DNA of 64,000 bases from Sphingobacteriales bacterium 50-39 (GTDB taxonomy: Bacteria; Bacteroidota; Bacteroidia; Chitinophagales; Chitinophagaceae), in assembly GCA_001898505.1 (NCBI GenBank), contig MKTZ01000009.1, positions 248,001 through 312,000 on the forward strand, in the 5' to 3' direction. The notes beneath the pieces were generated by a model. The model saw only the letters and a list, made by a program, of their open reading frames with translations, had not been told where the DNA came from and searched no databases. This document shows positions 1 through 8,951 of this stretch, in pieces. Position numbers and translations under genes: made by a program. Within the stretch, counting starts at the first letter, position 1. Each line of letters begins with the position of its first letter.

Positions 1-543
1 TGCAACTGCTTCGTAAGAAAGCAACCAAAAAATATCGCTAAATTTTTCGGCGTCTAAATAGTCCTGATAATTGAAAACTTTATGTTGTCCCGTGAAAACC
101 TGGTCAATATCCGGCTTGTATCTACAATCGATGATATGCAGCTCTTCAAAATCAGTTAGAATCGAGATACCAGTTCCGGCATTCCATCCATAACGGATCG
201 TTTGAAAGTAATCGTCGGCATTTTTTAAGTTTCTGGAAGGTTTTTTTGCTTCGACAAAGAACTTGGGGTTCTTATAGTCCGGCCGTAAGAAAAAGGCATA
301 GTCTGCCCTTTTTTGTGATTTGGCGTGGCTTTGTCTTTGGGATTTTTCAACTTTTACCTCTTGTGTATATGGATTATGTTGAAAGTTGTGATCTACATCC
401 CAGCCGAGAGCGGTAAAAAATTTGTCGATAAAATCTTTTCTGACTTCGGCCTCACTGTATTTATCCATGAAATAGTGATATTGATCTTGAAATATTTTTG
501 CAAGCTCAATAATGCCGGCGTGGGCCTTGGAAAAGTTAGTCAT
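1..543 (-). CDS. Type IIG (Eco57I-like) restriction enzyme, N-terminal nuclease part; runs off left edge
   Basis: The reading frame is open from an ATG at 543 to the window edge, giving the first 181 residues of a longer protein. It shows a PD-(D/E)xK nuclease core: D81 in RADYAFF, then E98 and K100 in FFVEAKKP. Before it lies DFIDKFFTALGWDV (about 37-50) and after it ILTDFEELHIIDC. This order is typical of the N-terminal cleavage domain of type IIG enzymes that carry a methylase domain further on; that domain would lie outside the window. HsdR-type or orphan nuclease proteins share the fold, so the exact class is inferred. It starts 33 nt after the adenine deaminase stop on the same strand, so the two may be cotranscribed. 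Confidence 0.75.
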   Translation of the reverse strand, partial: MTNFSKAHAGIIELAKIFQDQYHYFMDKYSEAEVRKDFIDKFFTALGWDVDHNFQHNPYTQEVKVEKSQRQSHAKSQKRADYAFFLRPDYKNPKFFVEAKKPSRNLKNADDYFQTIRYGWNAGTGISILTDFEELHIIDCRYKPDIDQVFTGQHKVFNYQDYLDAEKFSDIFWLLSYEAVA

Positions 544-576
544 AGATAACCCTATTCGTATAAAGAAATTAACCGC

Positions 577-2238
577 TTATAGTAATTTAAATTGATCTCC
601 ATCAAACAGCCCCAGGTCGCTGAGCTTAAGGTGGGGTATCACCAATAGAGCCATAAATGACAAGGTCATGAAGGGCGCCCTTAATGAAGATCCCAGTCCC
701 TTTGCCATCTGATCGATAGCCGTATAGGCCTCCGCGACAGCATATCCATCATCCGCGCTCATGAGGCCTGCTACAGGGAGGGGAAGAACCAGCTCCGTAT
801 GAGTGGCGGGGTCAGTGCAGGAGAGGCCACCCTGTTGGGCTATGACCAAGTTTACTGCCCGGCAGATGCTTTCATCATCCACACCTACTGCAACGATGTT
901 ATGACTGTCATGGGCCACGGAGGAGGCGATGGCGCCGCGGCTGAGACCGAAGTTCCTGATGAAAGATTTGGCGACGGGGGCGGCGTTGTAGCGATTGACC
1001 ACCACTATTTTCAGAATGTCTTTATCCGGATGGCTTTGGAGGTAGCCGTTAGCGGGACGGGTGTCGGCTACGGGCAGGATCAACTTGTTGGTGATGAGCT
1101 GGCCATCGAGAGCTTCGATGACATATACCTGTTCCACATTTTCCTGCTCACCCCATTTATCGAGAGGGTAGGCAAAGTCGGCGGGAGTATGCGGTTCGGC
1201 ATTGAAATTATTGATCGGGATGACGGCCGGGCTGGAAGTGATCCTGGATATTCCGTTCTCGGCCACGAGCTGTCCTTTTATATAGGTCTGCAGTACTTTG
1301 AACCTTTGCAGGTCTTCTACCACGATGCAGTCGGCGGGGTCGCCGGGTCGGAGGATCCCGGAGTCAAGTTTGTAATGCTGGACGGGATTGAGACAGGCGG
1401 CTTTCAGCACATTGAACAGGGGAATGCCTTTGGCGATGGCCCGGGCGCAGAGCTGGTCGATATGTCCCAGCAAGAGGCTGTCGGGATGCTTGTCGTCGCT
1501 GCAAAACAGGATGTCGTCGGGATGATCGTGGAGCAGGTCGATGAGGGCGTCAAAATTGCGGGCGGCGCTGCCTTCGCGGATGAGGATCTTCATGCCATCG
1601 TGCAGCTTGTCCAGGGCCTCCGCGGCTGTAAAACATTCATGGTCGGTGCTGATGCCGGCGTCGATGTATTCTTTGGCCTGCTGTCCCCGTAGTCCGGGAG
1701 CGTGGCCATCTACCGGCTTGTTCAATTGATGGGCTGCGGCGATCTTGGCCATCACTTCGGGGTCGTTGTGCAGCACGCCGGGGAAGTTCATCATCTCACT
1801 CAGATATTTTATCTCATCCTTTTGCAACAGCTCTTTTACGCTGTCCACGGACAGCTTGGCGCCGGCCGTCTCGAAAGTGGTGGCGGGTACGCAGCTGGGG
1901 GCGCCAAAGTTGAAATAAAAAGGGACAGTCCTTCCATTACGGATCATAAACTCCACCCCCTCCATGCCGCAGACATTGGCTATCTCGTGGGGGTCGCTGA
2001 CCGTGCCGATGGTGCCATGGACGACAGCCAGGCGGGCAAACTCGGAGGGGATGAGCAGCGAGCTTTCGATGTGAACATGGGCGTCGATGAAGCCGGGCAG
2101 GATATAGGGGAGGGGCGTTCCGGCATCCGGATTTTCCAGGGGGGTGATAGATCGTATCTTACCGTCTGCCATGACGAGCTCCGCAGGATATATCTTCTGA
2201 GTGAAAATGTCTACTAACTGGCCTGTGATCCGGATCAT
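577..2238 (-). CDS. ade: Adenine deaminase
   Basis: Amidohydrolase-superfamily enzyme converting adenine to hypoxanthine and ammonia for purine salvage; cytoplasmic. The 553-residue length fits the AdeC family. Visible marks are the metal motif PGFIDAHVHIESS (about 48-60), VSDPHEIANVCG, DGHAPGL, STDHE and FCSDDKHPD, and the C-terminal adenine deaminase domain with FIRNFGLSRGAIASSVAHDSHNIV. The ATG at 2238 gives the usual N-terminus. The divergent neighbour starts at 2326, leaving 87 nt for both promoters. Confidence 0.95.
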   Translation of the reverse strand: MIRITGQLVDIFTQKIYPAELVMADGKIRSITPLENPDAGTPLPYILPGFIDAHVHIESSLLIPSEFARLAVVHGTIGTVSDPHEIANVCGMEGVEFMIRNGRTVPFYFNFGAPSCVPATTFETAGAKLSVDSVKELLQKDEIKYLSEMMNFPGVLHNDPEVMAKIAAAHQLNKPVDGHAPGLRGQQAKEYIDAGISTDHECFTAAEALDKLHDGMKILIREGSAARNFDALIDLLHDHPDDILFCSDDKHPDSLLLGHIDQLCARAIAKGIPLFNVLKAACLNPVQHYKLDSGILRPGDPADCIVVEDLQRFKVLQTYIKGQLVAENGISRITSSPAVIPINNFNAEPHTPADFAYPLDKWGEQENVEQVYVIEALDGQLITNKLILPVADTRPANGYLQSHPDKDILKIVVVNRYNAAPVAKSFIRNFGLSRGAIASSVAHDSHNIVAVGVDDESICRAVNLVIAQQGGLSCTDPATHTELVLPLPVAGLMSADDGYAVAEAYTAIDQMAKGLGSSLRAPFMTLSFMALLVIPHLKLSDLGLFDGDQFKLL

Positions 2239-2325
2239 TCGAATGGTTTAATTATATATATGTGTTGCTATTCAGACGGGAAATTAAAGAAATAATATCT
2301 TTATAGGCACTCCAAATCTTGTTAT

Positions 2326-3072
2326 ATGATGAACGTGAGAATTGCCAGCATTACACTTATACTTTTAACGGCTGGGGTCCATCTACAAGCCCAGACGGCG
2401 GATGAGGTCATTGCCAAACATATCGACGCCATGGGTGGTAAGGACAAGCTCCAGGCCCTGAGATCCCTCTATATGGAAGGGGTGGCTGTCATGGCCAATG
2501 GGACGGAGATAGACACGAAGACCTGGAAGGTAAAGGACAAGCTCTACCGCCAGGAGATATCCTTTGGTATGGGCAATGTGGTGATCATCGCCACTCCCAC
2601 GAAGGGATGGTCCTCGAACCCCCGGAATGGCGGGGCTTTTGCTCCTATGCCGGATGAAGCGTTAAAAGCAGCCCAACCCCAGATGGACCCTTCGGGACCG
2701 TTTGTGGACTATGCTGCAAAGGGCAATAAAGTGGAGCTGCAGGGCGCGGATACGGTGTCGGGTGGAAAGAAATGCTACAAACTCAAGGTTACCTTTCCTT
2801 CGGGACAGGAAGTAACATATTACATCGACGTGCAAACCTATTATATCGACCGGGAGAGCCGCAAGGGAGGCTCCATGATGGGCGGTGGCGGCGGTCGTCG
2901 TGATCCCAATGCTCCTTTTAATATAGACTTTGGCGACTACCAAAAAACGCCCGAAGGTTATGTTTTTCCCAATACCATCATTGCCGGAGGCTTTGGCGCG
3001 AAGACCAGCATCGAAAAGCTGGAGATCAACAAAGACGTGGACGTAGATAAGCTGAGCAAGCCGGGGAATTAG
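2326..3072 (+). CDS. LolA-like secreted/periplasmic protein
   Basis: A 248-residue protein with a signal peptide ending near VHLQAQ, followed by TADEVIAKHIDAMGGKDKLQALRS, the opening commonly seen in Bacteroidota proteins annotated as outer membrane lipoprotein-sorting (LolA-fold) proteins. The body is beta-rich, as expected for the LolA/LolB fold. There is a glycine-rich insert (GGSMMGGGGGRR) at about 185-196. A paralogue lies at 19007-19720. A TATCTTTA sequence at 2296-2303 matches the -7 element TAnnTTTG in 7 of 8 positions. Lipoprotein carrier activity is not proven; many such proteins have unknown roles. Confidence 0.75.
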   Translation: MMNVRIASITLILLTAGVHLQAQTADEVIAKHIDAMGGKDKLQALRSLYMEGVAVMANGTEIDTKTWKVKDKLYRQEISFGMGNVVIIATPTKGWSSNPRNGGAFAPMPDEALKAAQPQMDPSGPFVDYAAKGNKVELQGADTVSGGKKCYKLKVTFPSGQEVTYYIDVQTYYIDRESRKGGSMMGGGGGRRDPNAPFNIDFGDYQKTPEGYVFPNTIIAGGFGAKTSIEKLEINKDVDVDKLSKPGN

Positions 3073-3210
3073 CATCGGGGGGCATATTGCGGCACGACTT
3101 CACCATTAAATTTTGGGTGAAAATACCCTTTTTTCCCGAAATCCTGCGTGCTACCTTTAAAATGAGCATAACGCATTTGTTGCGACGGATCACCGTAAAA
3201 ATGCCATTTT

Positions 3211-4488
3211 ATGAACGAATTGCTGCAAGGAGAGCATGAAGAAGGCTCTCACAAACATAGAAAGAAATTCAGATCTGAGTTTATGAATTGGTTGGAATCC
3301 AATTCAAGTTTTTTCTGGACTCAGTTTTTAGCCCTTCTTGGCTTTGTAACTGCCGTCCTGGAGGTTCCTGCCCATTTTAAAGAGATATTCAAGGAAGAGC
3401 AACCTGATGCAATACAACATGGCTCATTAATCGGGGTTTTTATCATCCAGTGTGTTTTTATTTTATTGGTAATTTTTTTCCTGAATGGAAAAAGTTTTGG
3501 TGAAGAAGTTCCGATAGACAGGTATAAGAAGTATTTTAAAACTCTTCTCGGGAAGCATTTAACGAAAGATCAGGAAAAAGCAGCAAGGAAAGTGACAGAC
3601 TTGAATCTGAACATCTTTGCAAGATATTGGCTATTGTTCTGGAAATGGATATTCTTGTTATATGCTGTGCTCTCTTTGCACGATTTATTTAACATAAAGA
3701 ATGAGGCGCCTGTTTACTTCATCATATCAAGTGTTCTTCAGACGTTCCTGAACAACTTCAGCATGGCGAACCTTTTTCTTTGTTTTCTTATTATTCAAAA
3801 CCCTCTCAATTCTCTGCATTACGACGAGTTGGATCTTGATAAGCAGTTTAACAGATTTCTAAATAGCAAATCAATGCTTTACACGATAACCATTGGTTTT
3901 AGCGTATTGCATTTATTGGCGTTGTTGGTTTATTTTCTCAAAATTGACTACCCTTTTGCCAAAGAAATGGCCCCAATTATCAGAGAAAATGCCGCCGGCG
4001 TCAACCTGTTTTTTAAAATAATAAGCGGTATATTCAATTGTCTATCGCTGGCGCTTCTTATAGCCAGACTCGATAGTAAAATTATCAATGTCCCATCCGT
4101 GCTGATCAGCGTATTGGTGCTATATGCCGCGGTGCAACCATTATATGTATTTTTTGATAATGAAAAGTATAAGCTTATTGTATTAGTTATAAGCGCATTT
4201 ACGCTGGCATTCAAAATTTATTTCTATTTGATTGTGGCTTACATTATCAATACACATCGTCTAACGGACCTATTCTTCACATTTCCCCTTATTAAAAAAC
4301 TTATTGAAGAAGATGGCTACGGGAAAGAGGGTAAATCCGACGCTGTATCGCATAATGTGGAAGCTTTTAATAAGCATCTTGATCTAATGTCATTAATATT
4401 GCGCGCCTCGGGGTATAGCAGTTATAAATATCGAAAGAAAATGGCAACTGTATCTGCCGATGGGCTCACGACCGCCGAGGTACAGTGA
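3211..4488 (+). CDS. Polytopic membrane protein of unknown function
   Basis: The 425-residue protein is not recognised. After a charged N-terminus (about 25 residues) it has about eight hydrophobic segments, for example near residues 34-56, 72-91, 140-160, 168-195, 220-240, 265-285, 295-312 and 320-345, then a hydrophilic C-terminal tail of about 75 residues. No catalytic motif was seen. It stands alone between a LolA-like gene and the OmpA-type gene, and is more A+T-rich than both neighbours, which suggests separate acquisition. Confidence 0.6.
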   Translation: MNELLQGEHEEGSHKHRKKFRSEFMNWLESNSSFFWTQFLALLGFVTAVLEVPAHFKEIFKEEQPDAIQHGSLIGVFIIQCVFILLVIFFLNGKSFGEEVPIDRYKKYFKTLLGKHLTKDQEKAARKVTDLNLNIFARYWLLFWKWIFLLYAVLSLHDLFNIKNEAPVYFIISSVLQTFLNNFSMANLFLCFLIIQNPLNSLHYDELDLDKQFNRFLNSKSMLYTITIGFSVLHLLALLVYFLKIDYPFAKEMAPIIRENAAGVNLFFKIISGIFNCLSLALLIARLDSKIINVPSVLISVLVLYAAVQPLYVFFDNEKYKLIVLVISAFTLAFKIYFYLIVAYIINTHRLTDLFFTFPLIKKLIEEDGYGKEGKSDAVSHNVEAFNKHLDLMSLILRASGYSSYKYRKKMATVSADGLTTAEVQ

Positions 4489-4622
4489 TCAGTTTGCAAA
4501 CATTACGACGTAATTGTCCCATTGCTATTACAATAGAATGGGGCTTTTTCCGTTTTAGAGAGTTCAAAGCACCCTTGAAAAAAGGGATCCATATCCATTT
4601 CTAAAAACCAAGACCCGTTCGT

Positions 4623-6737
4623 ATGAAACCGAGACTGAAGACCTATGTGCCTGTGCGTCAATGGAAAAAGACGGTCCTGCTCGTAGTGGGCCTTATAGGA
4701 TGCCTGGCCGCTCTGCCGCAATCCTTTGTTGGCTATGGCTATGACAATTATTCCGGCATCAATGGTGTTATTCTCAACCCCGGTGGCCTGGCGGGTAGTA
4801 AATACAAGGTCAATGTAAATATCATCTCCTTTAGCGCCCTTGCAGGCAACAACGCCTACGAGCTGGATAAGAAGAATCTCTTTACCTTGAAATTCTCTCA
4901 TCTCTCGGAAGGCAATGGTTATTATAAAGCTTCCAATACGAGCTATAAATATCTCTACCTGAATACGGATATACTTGGTCCTTCGGCGATGTTCAATATC
5001 GACAAAAGGGATGCTATCGGCATCATCACCCGTGTACGAAGCATCGGCAATATGTTCAACCTTAGCGATCCCTTGTTCCGGCTGATGGGCAATCCTGATC
5101 CAAGCTATTACAATACGAATATTATCAACCGGAGCCTTCAGGTCAAGACCATGTCCTTTGCGGAAGTGGGTCTTTCCCTTGGCAGGATATTGAAGCAGAC
5201 CGCCGATTACCGGCTGAAGGTGGGGATCACGGGTAAGTATATTTCGGGAATATCCTATGGCAGTATCTCCACCGGACAGATGAACCTGAATATCGACCCC
5301 ACCAATAAGATAACCAATTTCACGGGAGATGTGAACGTAAGATACACTCCCAATATGGACAACCTTGGTACCGGCGGCAGCATACGTGATGCGCTTACTA
5401 AAAATTCCGGCACCGGATGGGGTATGGACCTGGGTCTTGTATATGAATGGAAGCCGGAGTTTGACTCGTATAAGCTGCGACTGGGTTTTAGCCTTACGGA
5501 TCTGGGGTCTATAAATTTTTATAACTCGCCCAACGGACAGAACTATATGGGGACCCTCACCGGTCATAATACCAGCCAACTGGTGAAATCGGATACCGAG
5601 AGTGTGAACCAATATTTTACCCGTCTGCAGGACAGTGGGCTGATAGTAGCCAAGGGCTCGTCATCCAGGGTAAAGGCCAAACTGCCCACCGCCGTGCATT
5701 TGAATGCCGACTACCATATCTACAAAAAGATATTTATCAATGCGGACATCCTTTTCAACACTGTGGCCAACACCAACCAGTTGACGCCAAACTATATTAC
5801 CACCGCCACGATCACGCCCCGGCTGGAGAAGAAATGGTTCAGCATCTATTCGCCTGTGTCGTACAATGTGCAGGGGCAATTGAACTGGGGCGCCGGTGTA
5901 GGGATAGGCCCTTTGTTCGTGGGTAGCGGATCGGTGATGAGCAATCTGATAAAAAGCCGCATACAGCATGCGGATGTACATGTGGGATTGACCGTGCCCA
6001 TATTCCAGCATAATAAGAATGAGGAGAAAAAGGAGAAGAAGGATAAGAAGAAAGACAAAGAGGACCAGAAGAAAGCCGATACCTTATATAGAAAGATCCT
6101 CATCACGCATGACCGTGACAGTGATGGTGTCGTAGATGAGAAGGATGCATGTCCGGATAGTGCGGGTCCCATCCAGCTGTTGGGCTGCCCTGACAGGGAC
6201 GGCGATGGCGTACCAGATAACAAGGATAAGTGCCCCGATGTCAAGGGTTCGCCGAACTTTGATGGATGTCCGGCCCCGGATAGCGATGGGGATGGTGTGA
6301 ATGATGACGACGACAAGTGTCCATTGGTGAAGGGGACCCTGGCCAATGCGGGATGCCCGCCTATACGAACGGACCTGGTGATGAGTGTGAGCCGTGCGTC
6401 CAACCGCATATTCTTTGTACGAGCCAAGGCCAACCTGGAGAAGAACTGTCTGAAGGAACTGGATCATGTGGTGTCGGTGCTGAAGGCGGATAGCACGTTG
6501 AAACTGGTGATCCAGGGTCATACGGACAGTGAGGGTACGGATGAAAGGAATGCGGCGCTGTCGGTGAGAAGGGCCATGGCGGTGAAGAAGTACCTGATGG
6601 CGCATGGTATTGCGGAGGACAGGCTGGAGACACATGGGTATGGCGCTCATCGCCCGATAGCTTCGAATGAGACCGCGGAGGGTATGGCGCAGAACAGGCG
6701 TGTAGAAATGATACTACGCAACTGGCAGAAAAAATAG
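4623..6737 (+). CDS. DUF5723/OmpA-family outer membrane protein with TSP3 repeats
   Basis: A 704-residue envelope protein with three parts. A signal segment (about 16-35) leads into an ~420-residue beta-rich region typical of Bacteroidota DUF5723 barrels (SFVGYGYDNYSGINGVILNP at its start). A lysine-rich linker (about 463-482) is followed by three thrombospondin type-3 calcium repeats (DRDSDGVVDEKDACP, DRDGDGVPDNKDKCP, DSDGDGVNDDDDKCP). The C-terminus is an OmpA peptidoglycan-binding domain with IQGHTDSEGTDERNAALSVRRA and NRRVEM. It probably anchors the outer membrane to peptidoglycan. A strong hairpin terminator follows at 6756. Confidence 0.9.
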   Translation: MKPRLKTYVPVRQWKKTVLLVVGLIGCLAALPQSFVGYGYDNYSGINGVILNPGGLAGSKYKVNVNIISFSALAGNNAYELDKKNLFTLKFSHLSEGNGYYKASNTSYKYLYLNTDILGPSAMFNIDKRDAIGIITRVRSIGNMFNLSDPLFRLMGNPDPSYYNTNIINRSLQVKTMSFAEVGLSLGRILKQTADYRLKVGITGKYISGISYGSISTGQMNLNIDPTNKITNFTGDVNVRYTPNMDNLGTGGSIRDALTKNSGTGWGMDLGLVYEWKPEFDSYKLRLGFSLTDLGSINFYNSPNGQNYMGTLTGHNTSQLVKSDTESVNQYFTRLQDSGLIVAKGSSSRVKAKLPTAVHLNADYHIYKKIFINADILFNTVANTNQLTPNYITTATITPRLEKKWFSIYSPVSYNVQGQLNWGAGVGIGPLFVGSGSVMSNLIKSRIQHADVHVGLTVPIFQHNKNEEKKEKKDKKKDKEDQKKADTLYRKILITHDRDSDGVVDEKDACPDSAGPIQLLGCPDRDGDGVPDNKDKCPDVKGSPNFDGCPAPDSDGDGVNDDDDKCPLVKGTLANAGCPPIRTDLVMSVSRASNRIFFVRAKANLEKNCLKELDHVVSVLKADSTLKLVIQGHTDSEGTDERNAALSVRRAMAVKKYLMAHGIAEDRLETHGYGAHRPIASNETAEGMAQNRRVEMILRNWQKK

Positions 6738-6755
6738 TAAGAATAGCTTATTACG

Positions 6756-6789
6756 AAGGTGGGACCGGGAGGTCCCGCCTTTTCTTTTA
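6756..6789 (+). terminator. Intrinsic terminator after the OmpA-family gene
   Basis: An 11-bp stem (6756-6766 with 6771-6781, one G-U pair) encloses a 4-nt loop and runs into a T-rich tail at 6781-6788. It lies 19 nt after the stop codon. Confidence 0.85.
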
Positions 6790-7504
6790 TTGGAGTAGTT
6801 CCAATTCCCCATTTAAGTGTTTTTATACTGCAGGGAGTCCCTACCTCCTTCATTTCCATTAAACCCCTCTCCAGATTAGGGCCTGTGTCCAACCGATGGC
6901 TAAGAAGCCTTGAAGATGAAGTATTTATCTTAATTCTATAACTAACTTTCCCAATGAGAAAAATTTTACCGGTCATCGTTATGATTGTGTCACCGGCCGT
7001 ATGCCGGATCGAGGGAATGTCTTGCCAGAAGGTCAAATAATTACTACCCCCCTACCCTCTAAGCCCCCTTTTCCCAGCCACGGGAAAGGGGCTTTCCAAT
7101 GTAGGAAATGTGCGGAAATTGGTCTTCGCCGCACCATTCCTCGGATACCTCGGTCGGGACCTCCGGTCCTGGACGAGCCCCTTCCAGGTGCTTCTGTATA
7201 TGTCGAAAACCCTACCGAATCCTATCAAAACGGGAAATGTTCAGAGAGGACAAATTATTTGTTATTTCCGTAAGAATTAATTAGTTTGGTATTACCACCA
7301 CCTGAGAACACAAATTGAACGATTGCCTTCCTTGATGAAATTGTAAGAGCCGAGGCGCTGTGTTCCTGTCATGATGATTATAAGGCCCTCTTGTCTTTCC
7401 TATTCGTCAATCGCTAAAATCAAAGAATTCGATCAACACGGTGTTTCCGATAACGGGACCCTCTGATAACAATCATCATAAAGTAGCAAAAACAGAGATT
7501 ACAC
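6790..7504. other. Gene-poor intergenic stretch
   Basis: No convincing gene. It holds a 28-codon ORF at 6954-7040 that begins like a signal peptide and contains MSC near its end, possibly a stub of a lipoprotein gene, and a hairpin at 7061-7093 (stem between AAGCCCC and GGGGCTT) without a long T-run. The last 200 nt should hold the promoter of the sigma gene at 7505, but I see no exact TAnnTTTG there. Confidence 0.4.
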
Positions 7505-8110
7505 ATGGACCATCCTGGGATAAATCCGGACATCATCATCGACTTTCAAAAGGGTGATCCAGCAGCATTTACCACCTTTTTTCAAATGCATTACCGTCCT
7601 CTTTGCTATTTTGCCTCCCAGCTCATCGGGAGTCAGCCGGATGCAGAGGACATCGTAAAAGACACCTATGTCAAGCTTTGGCAAAAGCATACGGATTTTG
7701 CGACCCCGCAAAACATCAAGGCATTCCTATATATCACTACCCGCAATGCCTGTCTCAACTTTCTCCGGCATGTGCAGGTGAAAGAATCATCCCGTAAAGA
7801 GCTCATGTACCTCGAGGAGGAAAAAGGACAGGATCTTGTCATCAATCAGATGATCAAGGCGGAGTTAATGCAGGAGATCTATGCCGAGATCGAGAAGTTG
7901 CCTGAAAAACGCCGTATGGTATTCAAGATGGCTTATCTGGAGGGTATGAAGAATGATGAGATCGCCAGCCATATGGAGATCTCCATTCATACGGTGAAAG
8001 AACATAAGGGCAAGGCCCTGCAATTCCTCCGTATGCGATTCTCCGACAAGCAGATCATTCTCTTTATTTTGCTGGCGAGTCAATGTATGGAGCTGATCGA
8101 AAGAAACTGA
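7505..8110 (+). CDS. ECF RNA polymerase sigma-70 factor
   Basis: A 201-residue sigma factor of the Bacteroidota-expanded ECF type. Region 2 spans about 18-95 (FFQMHYRPLCYFASQLIG, DAEDIVKDTYVKLWQKH, IKAFLYITTRNACLNFLRH). Region 4 spans about 125-180 (IEKLPEKRRMVFKMAYLEGMKNDEIA, ISIHTVKEHKGKALQFLR). The tail (IILFILLASQCMELI) is hydrophobic. Such factors are normally held by a FecR-type anti-sigma, and the gene at 8952 is the nearest candidate. A second sigma gene follows 151 nt downstream, which is unusual. Confidence 0.9.
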   Translation: MDHPGINPDIIIDFQKGDPAAFTTFFQMHYRPLCYFASQLIGSQPDAEDIVKDTYVKLWQKHTDFATPQNIKAFLYITTRNACLNFLRHVQVKESSRKELMYLEEEKGQDLVINQMIKAELMQEIYAEIEKLPEKRRMVFKMAYLEGMKNDEIASHMEISIHTVKEHKGKALQFLRMRFSDKQIILFILLASQCMELIERN

Positions 8111-8261
8111 TCATTATTCCCTCACAAATATGATCCGCCCTGGATGAACCCTGGGCCGGAGAAATTTCCCGATTTTTTAGTATTTTAGATTTCCATAGTT
8201 ATCTGCATCACTCCCTTCATCTACCGGCAACAGGCCGGTGAAGTAAGAACGCACTGCATTT

Positions 8262-8831
8262 ATGAGCCATGAAAATTTAGACCCCAGGTCTTTGCTGGAT
8301 GAGCATTGGGAGCGCCTTCAATTCTTTGCATTCACGCTGCTGGATGATAAGGATCTGGCCAGCGATGCGGTGGCGGATGTATTCATACGTATACTCAAAC
8401 ACGAAAATTCTTTAGCCGAGGTCAGAAATATTCAGCAATACCTGTATGGAGCCGTCCGCAATTCCTGTTATAATGTGCTGAGAAAGAAGCTGGTCCCCGC
8501 CTCATTGGCCGACCCTGCCGCCCTGGAGGAGCTGTCTGCCGTCGAGGAAAAATGGGCTGCCGAGCATGAGCAGAATGTCATCCGGGCGGAGATGCGGGAG
8601 ATGCTGGCCACATTGATCAGGACCTTGCCGGCCCAACAACAGGAGATCATTTGCAGACGATACTTCAATAACGAGAAGATCCTGGAAATAGCCGATAAGA
8701 TGGGGCTCTCGGAATATCAGGTAAGGACCTATGGCGAGAAAGCCATTAATCAAATGAAAATTAATGCGTTAAAGGCGGACAGCTGGCAGGGGCTGCTGTT
8801 GGTGGTCCTTCTCCAGGATCTGATGCGGTAA
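8262..8831 (+). CDS. ECF RNA polymerase sigma-70 factor
   Basis: A 189-residue sigma factor. Region 2 is at about 10-75 (HWERLQFFAFTLLDDKDLASDAVADVFIRI, IQQYLYGAVRNSCYNVLRKK) and region 4 at about 120-170 (TLPAQQQEIICRRYFNNEKILEIADKMGLSEYQVRT, split here by eye). It is only distantly similar to the sigma factor just upstream. It is 120 nt upstream of the FecR-type gene in the same direction, so this one is the more likely direct partner of that anti-sigma factor. Confidence 0.88.
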   Translation: MSHENLDPRSLLDEHWERLQFFAFTLLDDKDLASDAVADVFIRILKHENSLAEVRNIQQYLYGAVRNSCYNVLRKKLVPASLADPAALEELSAVEEKWAAEHEQNVIRAEMREMLATLIRTLPAQQQEIICRRYFNNEKILEIADKMGLSEYQVRTYGEKAINQMKINALKADSWQGLLLVVLLQDLMR

Positions 8832-8951
8832 AATTTTTTTAAAAAAACTTCCCCGATTTTTAAGTTTTCGATCAGGACCTGTGTCTTTATAAATGGGAGG
8901 TCCGGATAACTATGGAAAATTAAATAAGCCTTCCCACCCAAGGAATCTATT

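Noticed and set aside
799-1692. Long plus-strand ORF of 297 codons inside the adenine deaminase gene
   Set aside because: It lies wholly antisense to a clear, conserved enzyme; its composition is that of a mirror frame and no domain is seen.
4503-5612. 369-codon minus-strand ORF opposite the OmpA-family gene
   Set aside because: Shadow of the conserved plus-strand reading frame; no signal, domain or start context.
7061-7093. Strong terminator in the 7-kb gap
   Set aside because: The stem is good but no T-run follows on either strand and no gene precedes it closely.
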